64,000 nucleotides of DNA from Alishewanella metallidurans (GTDB taxonomy: Bacteria > Pseudomonadota > Gammaproteobacteria > Enterobacterales > Alteromonadaceae), in assembly GCF_036983985.1 (NCBI RefSeq), contig NZ_JALAHQ010000003.1, positions 496,001-560,000 on the forward strand, in the 5' to 3' direction. Shown here piece by piece: positions 34,039-42,558 of the stretch (positions are counted from its first letter, which is position 1; the number at the start of each line of letters is the position of its first letter). Below the pieces are notes generated by a model, which was given only the letters and a program-made list of their open reading frames with translations, did no database searches and was not told where the DNA came from. A program made the translations under genes and the position numbers.

Positions 34039-36105
34039 ATGAGTAACCAATTCTTTGTTATGAAAAATATAGTAAGCCTTGCGCTGCTAAGCCTTTCACT
34101 CTATTGCACAGTTGTTAGTGCTGAAGAGGGGTTCTGGCTGCCGCGACAGCTGGAAGCCAACAGCAGCGAGTTAAATGGTTTAAATATCAGCTTGCCGCAC
34201 AGCTTATCATTGCAGCATTTACAAGCGGTGACGGGGCGGATAGACAATTGCAGCACCGCCTTTGTGTCAAAAACTGGTTTGTTACTCACAAGCTATCACT
34301 GTGTAGCGGCTTATTTAAATGCGCCGACGGGTACTAAGTTAATTTCGAGCAATGATGTAGAACAGCCGATCCCCAATCTTCAACTGCATTTATTACAGCA
34401 AAGCCAAGATGTAACCGTCGCGATTAACCGCCAGCTCAATACCGAAAGCTCGGTACAAGCACGCAATATTAAATTTCAGCAATTAAAAGTAGAGTTATTA
34501 ACTAACTGCGCCCAGCAGTCAGCACTGCATTGTGAGTTGGTAAGCTTACACAATGGCTTAGAATATTATTTGCACAAGTATAAGGTACTGACTGATATTC
34601 GTTTAGTGTATCACCCCGCGATAACCGCTCCGACTATTAGCGAGCAAAACTGGCCACGCTACGGCGCAGATTACGTGCTGCTGCGTGCCTATGTCGGCAA
34701 TAAACAGCAAAGCGCCAGCTATTCGCAAGAAAACGTAGCTTATAAATCGGATTTTATCCGGTTGTCGACACAAGGTGTGAAAGAGGACGAGCTGGTGTTG
34801 TCACCAAGTTTTTCACTGCATAGTCAGCGCTATGCCAGCGCCGCTGAGGTGCAATTTAACTTTGAAGAGTTACTGCCCGATGCTCTGGTATATTTACAAC
34901 AGTCTAGCGCGGTAATTGAGCAGTTAGCGCCTGAAGGTAGCGACAGAGCGAAGCAGTACCATGCAATGCAGAGTGAATTCAAACAAAATCTAGTGCAAAT
35001 ACAAGGTTTATTAAAACACTATCAACGCAGTTCGTTATTACCTGTTAAGCAGCAGCGACAGCAAGAGGTGTTTAATTGGATAAGCAGTAGTCCAGTTCGC
35101 CAACAACTCTATGCTCCAGTGCTAGAAAAGTTACAGTTATTACTCACTAAACAGCAAGCAGCTGCGCGGCGTGATCTGGTATTAAATTACTTAAAATACG
35201 CGCAGCTACCGGCGTTAGCGGTTCAACTATACAAGCAAGCATTGCAGCCGGGGCGACAACAACTAAAGTTATTGCGACAGCAATTAAACAACATAGATAA
35301 CCAATTCGATGCCAGAGTAGATATGGAGCTAGCGCTACATTTTCTTGGTCAATATGCACAGTTGCCCAAAGCACAACGCCTACCTGCTTTAGATCAGTAT
35401 TTTGCGTTGAGTGATGGTTTTAACCGCGAAATAGTACGGCATAAACTTTCTGCAATGTATCGCGGCACCAGCTTAACCGATGCAAACCAGCGTGAAGCTT
35501 GGTTGGGCCGAAGCGTCGAGCAGTTTCAGCAAAGTAACGACCCGTTGTTAAGTTTTGCCGTAGCTATTCATGATACCGCGATACAGCTTAAAAATGAGCG
35601 CGAGCAGTTACAAGTAGAAATGGCGAGCGTTAGAGCCGCAGTGATGGAAATATTACTCGCCTATAATGATGCTAAAGGACAAGCAACCTACGCCGAAACT
35701 AATGGTAGTTTACGTTTTAGTGTTGGTAAGGTAAGTGGCTACCAGCCAATGGATGCCGTTTGGTACCAGCCATTTAGTCGGTTAAAGGGTTTGTTAAAAA
35801 CTCAAGACAATAACAAAAGCGTTGTGGCAACGTCAGATATAGCAGTGCGTGTAGCCGATATACCTGTAAACTTTCTTAGCAACATTGATAGCTGCAGTGG
35901 TTATGGTAGCGCACCAACTTTTAATGCTAATGGTGAACTAGTGGGCGTTATGTTTGCTGGCGTGCAAGAGAATCTATTAGCGGATTGGTATTATGATCCT
36001 GAACTTAGTCGCTCAGTGCACGTTGACAGCCGATTTATTATTTGGCAACTACAACAAACCGACATCGGCAAAAGAATTCTTAAAGAACTGCATTCTGCGC
36101 GTTAA
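34039..36105 (+). CDS. S46-family dipeptidyl-peptidase homologue with altered serine motif
   Basis: The 688-residue protein has a signal peptide (MKNIVSLALLSLSLYCTVVSA); ATG 34060 is an alternative start. It aligns with DPP7/DPP11-type S46 peptidases. The catalytic-His region reads CSTAFVSKTGLLLTSYHC, the Asp region WPRYGADYVLLRAYVG, and the C-terminal landmark DPELSRSVHVDSRFIIWQL is conserved. The Ser motif, normally GNSGSP, reads GYGSAP: the catalytic Ser position is Gly and Ser is one residue later. It may be inactive or use shifted geometry. If active, it would release dipeptides in the periplasm. It is monocistronic with a short terminator. Confidence 0.85.
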   Translation: MSNQFFVMKNIVSLALLSLSLYCTVVSAEEGFWLPRQLEANSSELNGLNISLPHSLSLQHLQAVTGRIDNCSTAFVSKTGLLLTSYHCVAAYLNAPTGTKLISSNDVEQPIPNLQLHLLQQSQDVTVAINRQLNTESSVQARNIKFQQLKVELLTNCAQQSALHCELVSLHNGLEYYLHKYKVLTDIRLVYHPAITAPTISEQNWPRYGADYVLLRAYVGNKQQSASYSQENVAYKSDFIRLSTQGVKEDELVLSPSFSLHSQRYASAAEVQFNFEELLPDALVYLQQSSAVIEQLAPEGSDRAKQYHAMQSEFKQNLVQIQGLLKHYQRSSLLPVKQQRQQEVFNWISSSPVRQQLYAPVLEKLQLLLTKQQAAARRDLVLNYLKYAQLPALAVQLYKQALQPGRQQLKLLRQQLNNIDNQFDARVDMELALHFLGQYAQLPKAQRLPALDQYFALSDGFNREIVRHKLSAMYRGTSLTDANQREAWLGRSVEQFQQSNDPLLSFAVAIHDTAIQLKNEREQLQVEMASVRAAVMEILLAYNDAKGQATYAETNGSLRFSVGKVSGYQPMDAVWYQPFSRLKGLLKTQDNNKSVVATSDIAVRVADIPVNFLSNIDSCSGYGSAPTFNANGELVGVMFAGVQENLLADWYYDPELSRSVHVDSRFIIWQLQQTDIGKRILKELHSAR

Positions 36106-36108
36106 TTT

Positions 36109-36131
36109 AACCGCCAGTAATTGGCGGTTTT
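36109..36131 (+). terminator. Terminator-like hairpin after the S46 gene
   Basis: Stem AACCGCCA/TGGCGGTT, loop GTAAT, followed by a short T-run (TTTT counting the stem end). Confidence 0.7.
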
Positions 36132-36221
36132 CAATTCATTACTCTTAATTTCTACCGATTTACAGTATTATAAGCTGCTGCACTAATATGCTAAATAAAT
36201 ACCAAAGCCTATGGAGATTCT

Positions 36222-36944
36222 GTGGAAAAGCCGTTTCGAATAAAATTGATTATACGCCGTGCGCCCGCGTTAGCTGCCTTGGGATGGTTAAAGCAAGCCT
36301 GGGCTATTTTTATGCTGGCGCCACAAACCTGGGTGTTAATGTTTATTACTTTAGGTGTAATCGGTTTAGTCAGCCAGCTGCATCCCATTGCTGCTGTTAT
36401 CGGTATTTTGCTTAGCCCATTTTTAACCGCAGGTGTATACAAGTGTGTAGTAGCACTGCAGCAAAAGCAAAGCATTAGCTACACCGATTTATTTACGCCG
36501 TTAAAAGACCTTAGCTGTCGCGCTACCTTTATTCGTTTAGCTGGGTTAAATCTGTTGGTATCAATTCCGCTAAGCAGCTTAGCTATGGAATTAGTGAAAC
36601 AGTATCAGCAACACAGTGTTGATATATCACTGGTCATCATCTTGGCTATAAGTTCGATATTAGCTTGGATGGTTTTTGCCTATGCCGTCGCTATAGCGTA
36701 TTTTTTAAAAGAACAGCGTTTATTGGCTATTATGCAAGCCAGTTTTGTTGCTTGTTGGCGTAATACTACGCCGTTGGCACTATACGGGCTATTGAGTCTG
36801 GTGTTAATTATGCTTACCATGCCAACGTTCTTTATTGGCTTATTATTGGTTGCACCGGTACTAAATATCGCCTTCTTTTTGTCCTTTAATGAGTTTTTTG
36901 CTCTGCAAGTTAAAACCACAGATGATGCGGTGCTGGAAGTATAA
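36222..36944 (+). CDS. Integral membrane protein, BPSS1780-like
   Basis: The 240-residue protein has about six hydrophobic helices (about 37-80, 107-125, 135-160, 185-215) and conserved-looking segments such as ALAALGWLKQAWAIF and LLSPFLTAGVY. It resembles the uncharacterised BPSS1780 family of inner-membrane proteins. The function is unknown. The start is a GTG at 36222 with TGGAG at 36212-36216. An ATG-started frame at 36188 in another register is an overlap artefact. The recX start follows 2 bases after its stop, so they probably share a transcript. Confidence 0.8.
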   Translation: MEKPFRIKLIIRRAPALAALGWLKQAWAIFMLAPQTWVLMFITLGVIGLVSQLHPIAAVIGILLSPFLTAGVYKCVVALQQKQSISYTDLFTPLKDLSCRATFIRLAGLNLLVSIPLSSLAMELVKQYQQHSVDISLVIILAISSILAWMVFAYAVAIAYFLKEQRLLAIMQASFVACWRNTTPLALYGLLSLVLIMLTMPTFFIGLLLVAPVLNIAFFLSFNEFFALQVKTTDDAVLEV

Positions 36945-36946
36945 CC

Positions 36947-37399
36947 TTGGCAGACGTAGGGATTACAGACCTTAAACGCATGGCACTAAATTGGTTAAGC
37001 CGTCGCGATTATAGCGAAGCACAACTTAGCCAGCGCTTAGCGCGACAAGGTGGCGAACGCGCTGATATTGCTCAAGTTATTGAGTGGTGTAAAGCCGAAA
37101 ATTATTTAAGCCAGCAGCGTTTTATCGAAATGCTAGTGCGTAGCAGAGTAAACAAAGGTTATGGCCTGAACTACATTGTGCAAGAGTGCCGTCTGCAAAA
37201 CATTAGCCGTGAACAAGTACAACAGTGCGCCTTACAGCTTAATGTCGACTGGTTTAATGTGGCACTTAAGCTATATAAAAAAAAGTATGGCCAGACCGAA
37301 GTAACAGAATATAAAGATAAGCTAAAACGTATGGCCTATTTGCAGCGCCGTGGTTTTAGCAATGAACAAATTCAATTTGCTATTAATCAAACAGAATAA
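36947..37399 (+). CDS. recX: Regulatory protein RecX
   Basis: RecX inhibits RecA filament extension. The 150-residue all-helical protein has the RecX repeats: ALNWLSRRDYSEAQLSQRLARQG, then VIEWCKAENYLSQQRFIEMLVRSRVNKGYGLNYI, then KDKLKRMAYLQRRGFSNEQI. The start is TTG at 36947, with GGAAG at 36935-36939 correctly spaced; the first in-frame ATG (36980) would remove part of the first helix. alaS follows as in many gammaproteobacteria, but recA is not upstream; a membrane-protein gene takes its place. Confidence 0.9.
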   Translation: MADVGITDLKRMALNWLSRRDYSEAQLSQRLARQGGERADIAQVIEWCKAENYLSQQRFIEMLVRSRVNKGYGLNYIVQECRLQNISREQVQQCALQLNVDWFNVALKLYKKKYGQTEVTEYKDKLKRMAYLQRRGFSNEQIQFAINQTE

Positions 37400-37422
37400 A
37401 GCCCAACGGACAGGATTTTTCC

Positions 37423-40047
37423 ATGACTATGACATCGGCCAGTATTAGACGCGCATTTTTAGATTATTTTGCCAGTAAACAGCACCAAATCGTGCCCAGC
37501 AGCTCGCTGATCCCAGGCAACGATGCCACCTTACTCTTTACTAATGCCGGCATGGTGCAGTTTAAAGATGTATTCCTGGGCCAAGACCAGCGTAATTATA
37601 ATCGTGCCGTGTCAGCTCAGCGCTGTGTGCGCGCAGGCGGTAAACATAACGATTTAGAAAACGTGGGTTATACCGCGCGTCATCATACTTTTTTTGAGAT
37701 GTTAGGTAACTTTAGCTTTGGTGATTACTTTAAGCAGGAAGCAATTGCCTATGCGTGGGAGTTTCTTACCAGCGTGGTTAAACTGCCTAAAGAGAAACTG
37801 TGGGTCACAGTGTATGAAACCGATGACGAGGCTTATAACATTTGGCTAAAAGATGTTGGTGTGCCAGCAGAGCGTATTATCCGTATTGGTGACAACAAAG
37901 GCGCGCCCTATGCGTCAGATAATTTCTGGGCGATGGGCGACACTGGGCCTTGTGGCCCTTGTACTGAGATTTTTTATGATCACGGTGCGCATATTTGGGG
38001 CGGCCCACCAGGTTCAGCCGAAGAAGACGGTGATCGTTACATCGAAATTTGGAACATCGTGTTTATGCAGTTTAATCGTCATAGCGATGGCCGGATGGAA
38101 CAACTGCCAAAACCAAGCGTAGACACCGGAATGGGCTTAGAGCGTATTGCGGCAATTTTACAAAATGTGCATAGCAATTACGAAATTGATATTTTTGTTG
38201 CACTAATTAACGCTGCCGCAGAAGCAACGGGCGCACAAGATTTAACTGATAAATCATTGCGTGTAGTAGCCGATCATATTCGTAGCTGCTCATTTTTAAT
38301 TGTCGACGGTGTACAGCCATCTAATGAAGGCCGTGGTTATGTGCTGCGCCGTATTGTGCGCCGTGCAGTACGTCACGGTAATAAACTTGGCGCAAAAGGC
38401 GCGTTTTTCTATAAATTAGTTGCGGCCTTAGTTAGTCAAATGGGTGAGGCTTACCCAGAACTTGCAGAAAAACAGGCCGTGATTGAAAAGATACTAAAGC
38501 TTGAAGAAGACCAGTTTGGCAAAACCCTAGAACGTGGCCTAGCTATCCTAGAAGAAGCGTTAACGGAGATAGAAGGCACAGAGTTGCCAGGTGAACTGGT
38601 GTTTAAGCTCTATGATACCTACGGATTTCCGGTTGATTTAACCAATGATGTAGCGCGCGAGCGTAATTACACTATTGATCAAGCCGGTTTTGATGCGGCT
38701 ATGGCGCAGCAGCGTAAGCGTGCGCAGCAGGCATCTAACTTTGGTGCCGACTATAACGCTAGTCTTAGCTCAAACCAGCATACCGAGTTTACCGGTTATC
38801 AGCATGAGTTTGGTAATGCCGTAGTATTAGAAATTTTGCACGATGGCCAGCCGGTTAACAGCCTTACTGACGCTGAACATGCATTAGTTGTTTTAGATAA
38901 AACCCCATTTTATGCTGAGTCAGGCGGTCAAATGGGTGATAGTGGCAAATTAACCTTAGCCAACGGTAGCGTACTTAACGTTACGGATACGATTAAACTT
39001 GGTAAAGCGTTTGCCCATAAAGCTAATATCAGCGGCACCATAACCGTTGGCGATAAGGTAAATGCACAAATTGATAGCGCACGCCGCGCGGCAATTAAAC
39101 AAAACCATTCAGCAACACACTTATTGCATGCTGCTCTTAGAAAAGTATTAGGCGAACATGTCAGCCAAAAAGGCTCTTTAGTTGGCCCAGAGCGATTACG
39201 CTTCGACTTCAGTCACTTTGAAGCGGTAAAACCAGAAGAGCTTCGCACTATTGAGCAGCTGGTAAATCAGCAAATACAGCAAAACAATGTGCTGCAAACC
39301 CAACTAATGCCAATAGAACAGGCTAAAGCTGCCGGTGCAATGGCACTGTTTGGTGAAAAGTACGATGACGAAGTTCGTGTGCTGACTATGGGCGAATTTT
39401 CTATTGAGCTATGCGGTGGTACCCATGTTAGCCGCACTGGTGATATTGGTGTATTTAAAATAGTGTCAGAAGCGGGTATTGCCTCTGGTGTACGCCGGAT
39501 TGAAGCGGTTAGTGGTACTGGCGCAATACTGCATATTCAGCAACTGGAGCAACAAGCGCAGCAGGTTGCCAGTGCGTTAAAAGGCGATGTGCTAAGTATT
39601 GGCGAGCGAGTACAGCAGGCACTTGAACGCAGCAAACAGTTAGAAAAAGAGATTGACCAGCTTAAAAATAAGCTAGCTAGCCAGGCGGGAGCGTCGCTGT
39701 TAGAGCAAGCCGAGCAAGTTAGCGGCGCAACAGTGCTGGTAAGCCAACTGCCTGCAATTGAGCCTAAGGCACTGCGTACCATGCTAGATGAGCTGAAAAA
39801 CAAACTCAGTTCAGGGGTTATTTTTCTCGCGACGGTAAACGACGACAAAATTAGCCTTATTGCTGGCGTTACCGCCGATTTAACTGGCAAAGTACATGCA
39901 GGACAGTTAGTCGGGTGGGTGGCAGAACAATTAGGTGGTAAAGGTGGTGGTCGGCCAGATATGGCTCAAGCCGGAGGCTCTGATATTGCTGCTTTGCCCG
40001 CAGCAATAGTTGCAGCTAAAAACCTGATCAAAGAAAAACTCAGTTAA
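37423..40047 (+). CDS. alaS: Alanyl-tRNA synthetase
   Basis: This class II enzyme charges tRNA-Ala, 874 residues. The aminoacylation domain starts SASIRRAFLDYFASKQH, with VSAQRCVRAGGKHNDLENVG and the motif 2/3 region GMGLERIAAILQ. The editing domain zinc site is HSATHLLH with CGGTHV. The C-terminal coiled coil and DHHA1 oligomerisation domain end with GGKGGGRPDMAQAGG. The start has ACAGGA about 7 bases upstream. csrA follows 297 bases later without lysC, which lies between in some relatives. Confidence 0.98.
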   Translation: MTMTSASIRRAFLDYFASKQHQIVPSSSLIPGNDATLLFTNAGMVQFKDVFLGQDQRNYNRAVSAQRCVRAGGKHNDLENVGYTARHHTFFEMLGNFSFGDYFKQEAIAYAWEFLTSVVKLPKEKLWVTVYETDDEAYNIWLKDVGVPAERIIRIGDNKGAPYASDNFWAMGDTGPCGPCTEIFYDHGAHIWGGPPGSAEEDGDRYIEIWNIVFMQFNRHSDGRMEQLPKPSVDTGMGLERIAAILQNVHSNYEIDIFVALINAAAEATGAQDLTDKSLRVVADHIRSCSFLIVDGVQPSNEGRGYVLRRIVRRAVRHGNKLGAKGAFFYKLVAALVSQMGEAYPELAEKQAVIEKILKLEEDQFGKTLERGLAILEEALTEIEGTELPGELVFKLYDTYGFPVDLTNDVARERNYTIDQAGFDAAMAQQRKRAQQASNFGADYNASLSSNQHTEFTGYQHEFGNAVVLEILHDGQPVNSLTDAEHALVVLDKTPFYAESGGQMGDSGKLTLANGSVLNVTDTIKLGKAFAHKANISGTITVGDKVNAQIDSARRAAIKQNHSATHLLHAALRKVLGEHVSQKGSLVGPERLRFDFSHFEAVKPEELRTIEQLVNQQIQQNNVLQTQLMPIEQAKAAGAMALFGEKYDDEVRVLTMGEFSIELCGGTHVSRTGDIGVFKIVSEAGIASGVRRIEAVSGTGAILHIQQLEQQAQQVASALKGDVLSIGERVQQALERSKQLEKEIDQLKNKLASQAGASLLEQAEQVSGATVLVSQLPAIEPKALRTMLDELKNKLSSGVIFLATVNDDKISLIAGVTADLTGKVHAGQLVGWVAEQLGGKGGGRPDMAQAGGSDIAALPAAIVAAKNLIKEKLS

Positions 40048-40343
40048 ACGTGTTATAGCGACAGTAAAGCCTAGTTAACGGCTGTGTTTTATTGATCGCT
40101 GTGTCGTTTTACTGCGTAAATACGCAGCGATAGTTGTTTAAGCTGTGAAGTAATGCGACATATTTACCAAAACGAACAGGTAAATTGCGTTACTTTTGCC
40201 ATTAAACGTTAAAATGCCGGTTAACTGCGTCAATTATTTAAACAGCTGCCTTTTAATCCGTTAAGCAGCTGAGTTATGATACAATGCTATAGTGCGCATG
40301 CCGGCGTGAGTAATGCTGGATAAAAGGAATAAGGAGCAAACGA
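40048..40343 (+). promoter_or_regulatory. alaS-csrA intergenic region with csrA leader
   Basis: This 296-base gap holds no gene. A candidate -10 box TACAAT sits at 40280-40285 with a poor -35, near an imperfect inverted repeat (AGCTGC...GCAGCT). The leader before csrA has three GGA motifs at 40318-40320, 40326-40328 and 40333-40335, the last being the ribosome-binding site. This spacing suits autoregulation by CsrA, as known in E. coli. Confidence 0.5.
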
Positions 40344-40544
40344 ATGCTAATTCTTACTCGTCGTGTTGGTGAGACGCTAATGATCGGTGACGAAGTTACT
40401 GTTACTGTATTGGGTGTAAAAGGTAATCAGGTACGCATTGGTGTAAATGCACCTAAAGAAGTATCGGTGCATCGAGAAGAGATATATATGCGCATTCAGG
40501 CAGAGAAGGGTTCACCTAACCCAGCGTATGGCGAAGATGATTAA
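40344..40544 (+). CDS. csrA: Carbon storage regulator CsrA
   Basis: This dimeric RNA-binding post-transcriptional regulator recognises GGA motifs in mRNA leaders. The 66-residue product begins MLILTRRVGETLMIGD and contains the RNA-contacting VHREEIY with conserved Arg. The tail is slightly longer than E. coli's 61 residues. AAGGAG lies 8 bases before the ATG and is itself one of three GGA motifs. The position between alaS and the tRNA-Ser/tRNA-Arg cluster is conserved in gammaproteobacteria. Confidence 0.98.
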   Translation: MLILTRRVGETLMIGDEVTVTVLGVKGNQVRIGVNAPKEVSVHREEIYMRIQAEKGSPNPAYGEDD

Positions 40545-40662
40545 ACTTTAGGTTACTTCTGCGTGTTGTTGATGATTTGTACTGTTTCTGTCCGTTTTAT
40601 GATCTGAATTGATTTAATTGCTTAAAAGGTCGGCAAACGCGCTTTTCGCCCCTAAAAATTGT

Positions 40663-40690
40663 TTGACTTATTTTCCTGAGACATTAATAT
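40663..40690 (+). promoter_or_regulatory. Strong promoter of the Ser/Arg tRNA operon
   Basis: TTGACT (40663-40668), 16-base spacer, TAATAT (40685-40690). It is followed by a GC-rich discriminator (CACGCCGC) typical of stringently controlled stable-RNA promoters; the tRNA-Ser begins about 20 bases later. Confidence 0.8.
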
Positions 40691-40709
40691 ACACGCCGCA
40701 ACATAGAGC

Positions 40710-40799
40710 GGAGAAATGGCCGAGTGGCTGAAGGCGCACCCCTGCTAAGGGTGTATAGGGGAAACTCTATCGAGGGTTCGAATCCCTCTTTCTCCGCCA
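40710..40799 (+). tRNA. tRNA-Ser (GCT)
   Basis: This 90-base class II tRNA has acceptor GGAGAAA/TTTCTCC, discriminator G and encoded CCA. The anticodon loop CTGCTAA gives GCT, reading AGC/AGU. The long variable arm and T-loop TTCGAAT are present. Confidence 0.97.
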
Positions 40800-40809
40800 G
40801 TTTTTAGAT

Positions 40810-40886
40810 GGACGCATAGCTCAGCTGGATAGAGTACTCGGCTACGAACCGAGCGGTCGGAGGTTCGAATCCTCCTGCGTCCACCA
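40810..40886 (+). tRNA. tRNA-Arg (ACG), copy 1
   Basis: 77 bases with acceptor GGACGCA/TGCGTCC, discriminator A and encoded CCA. The anticodon loop CTACGAA gives ACG, expected to be edited to ICG by TadA and to read CGU/CGC/CGA. It lies 10 bases after tRNA-Ser. Confidence 0.97.
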
Positions 40887-40959
40887 TCTAAATTGGATAG
40901 TACTTACACCGCGCTTTAAAAAGTGTAAATTGTTAGATTGTTTTAAATAGTACCACCCT

Positions 40960-41036
40960 GGACGCATAGCTCAGCTGGATAGAGTACTCGGCTACGAACC
41001 GAGCGGTCGGAGGTTCGAATCCTCCTGCGTCCACCA
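40960..41036 (+). tRNA. tRNA-Arg (ACG), copy 2
   Basis: Identical to copy 1 over the whole gene. The 73-base spacer between copies 1 and 2 has no other RNA that I recognise. Confidence 0.97.
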
Positions 41037-41037
41037 T

Positions 41038-41047
41038 NNNNNNNNNN
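41038..41047. other. Assembly gap (10 N)
   Basis: Exactly ten N between tRNA-Arg copies 2 and 3. A fixed-length gap inside identical repeats points to an unresolved tandem array of unknown true length. Confidence 0.95.
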
Positions 41048-41123
41048 GACGCATAGCTCAGCTGGATAGAGTACTCGGCTACGAACCGAGCGGTCGGAGG
41101 TTCGAATCCTCCTGCGTCCACCA
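41048..41123 (+). tRNA. tRNA-Arg (ACG), copy 3, first base lost in gap
   Basis: Identical to copies 1 and 2 from the second base onward; the leading G falls in the N-run. The CCA end is at 41121-41123, followed by the operon terminator. Confidence 0.93.
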
Positions 41124-41132
41124 TATATAGAC

Positions 41133-41166
41133 AACCCGCTAAAGTTAACGCTTTAGCGGGTTTTTG
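41133..41166 (+). terminator. Terminator of the Ser/Arg tRNA operon
   Basis: Stem ACCCGCTAAAG/CTTTAGCGGGT with loop TTAACG, then TTTTT. Confidence 0.92.
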
Positions 41167-41241
41167 CATTTATACTCTGTTAGAATTTAAATCTGTACTG
41201 CAAACTTCATCTCATTGTCTACTTGCGGGTAAGCTTAAATC

Positions 41242-42558
41242 GTGACCTCTGCTGAAAGTGTGATTACCGAATTTGCTGGCTCTGCAACACTAGCAGAACC
41301 GCTATCTGTGCCCGCAGACATGGCGTTGTGTGGCTATTGCGATCTAGTACAGCACTTACCGTTATTAAATGCAGGTGAGAAAGCCTGTTGTCAGCGTTGT
41401 GGCCACCATTTAGATGCTAAGCACGAACAGCCTGTATTACGCCCAGTGTTATATGCCGGCGCTGCATTATTTATGTTGTTGTTAGCGAACTTATTTCCGT
41501 TTGTTAGCATGTATGCTGCTGGCAACAGTAATGAAATGAATTTCTTCGATACCTCATCAGTACTTTTTAAGCAACATCATCAGTGGTTGGCTATTTTAAT
41601 TTGGTTATTTATTCAGGCCATTCCGGCCACCTGTATGGCGGCTGTGATCTACCTTAAATTAGGTTTGATATACCCGTTACCGGCGCTTACTTGGGTAGCG
41701 CGGCTGCTTTACATGCTTAAACCATGGAGTATGGTTGATATCTTTTTAATGGGGCTAATTATTAGTTTTGTTAAACTAGTAGCCGATGCAGATATTTCAC
41801 TTGGCTTAAGTTTTTGGGCATTTTGTTTGTTTTGCTTGCTGCATTTACGTGCATTTCAGGTTATTGACCGACGAGAGCTATGGTCAAAAATTGCCCCTTA
41901 TCCAGAATTACCTTTCGCGTTACGCCCAGGCAGAACAGGGTTAAGGCAACAGGTAAAATTATGTCAGGTATGCACCGCGTTGGTGCCGTTAAGCCAAAAT
42001 CAATGCAGCCGCTGCAATACTAAGGTGCGGTTGCGCCAACCGGCCAGTATTCAAAATGCGATCGCCTTATTGTTAGCAGCAACTTTATTGTACATACCGG
42101 CAAATTTGCTGCCTATTATGCGTACGGTATCTTTTGGTGAAACCGTCGATTCTACTATTATCAGTGGGCTGCTGCTAATGTGGCGTGATGGTGCTTATCC
42201 GGTTGCCATCATTATTTTGATTGCTAGCGTAATTGTGCCGGTGGCTAAAGTAGTTATTATGTTTTGGCTGTGTTATTTAACTCGTTTGCCTATTTACCGG
42301 CGTCAGCGCTATTCCACTCAAGTGTATAAGCTGGTTGACTGGGTAGGGCGTTGGTCAATGGTAGACGTATTGGTAGTGGCTATAATGGCGGCGTTAGTAC
42401 GGTTTGATTTAATTATGAGTGTTTATCCGGGTATTGGCGCTTTAGTGTTTGCCGCGGTGGTTATTTTAACCATGTTAGCTGCAGTGAGTTTTGACCCCAG
42501 GTTATTGTGGGATCCGTTGACTGAACAAAAGGAAGTCCATTTTGACGCAACAACATAG
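41242..42558 (+). CDS. pqiA: Paraquat-inducible protein A (inner-membrane)
   Basis: Inner-membrane partner of the PqiB lipid-transport tunnel. The 438-residue protein has two zinc-ribbon-like modules (CGYCDLVQHLP...CCQRCG and CQVCTALVP...CSRC), each preceding a block of four TM helices. FMLLLANLFPFVSM and IPANLLPIM match the family. The start is GTG at 41242 with a weak GGGTAAG site; an ATG at 41320 would cut just before the first zinc ribbon. It heads pqiABC, and its last 17 bases overlap pqiB. Confidence 0.94.
   Translation: MTSAESVITEFAGSATLAEPLSVPADMALCGYCDLVQHLPLLNAGEKACCQRCGHHLDAKHEQPVLRPVLYAGAALFMLLLANLFPFVSMYAAGNSNEMNFFDTSSVLFKQHHQWLAILIWLFIQAIPATCMAAVIYLKLGLIYPLPALTWVARLLYMLKPWSMVDIFLMGLIISFVKLVADADISLGLSFWAFCLFCLLHLRAFQVIDRRELWSKIAPYPELPFALRPGRTGLRQQVKLCQVCTALVPLSQNQCSRCNTKVRLRQPASIQNAIALLLAATLLYIPANLLPIMRTVSFGETVDSTIISGLLLMWRDGAYPVAIIILIASVIVPVAKVVIMFWLCYLTRLPIYRRQRYSTQVYKLVDWVGRWSMVDVLVVAIMAALVRFDLIMSVYPGIGALVFAAVVILTMLAAVSFDPRLLWDPLTEQKEVHFDATT

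Noticed and set aside
36188..36415. ATG-started frame overlapping the BPSS1780-like gene
   Set aside because: It is in a different register, the peptide has no family features and it is shorter. The GTG frame at 36222 encodes a coherent multi-helix membrane protein.
40810..41123. Regularly repeated units that could suggest a CRISPR or direct-repeat array
   Set aside because: Each unit folds as a complete tRNA-Arg with CCA, and the spacers are not uniform in length. No cas genes are present in the window.
40933..41169. Overlapping minus-strand frames with a repeated GGFEPPTARF-type peptide across the N-run
   Set aside because: They are translations of the tRNA-Arg genes on the opposite strand. 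This is a well-known spurious peptide in databases and not a protein repeat.
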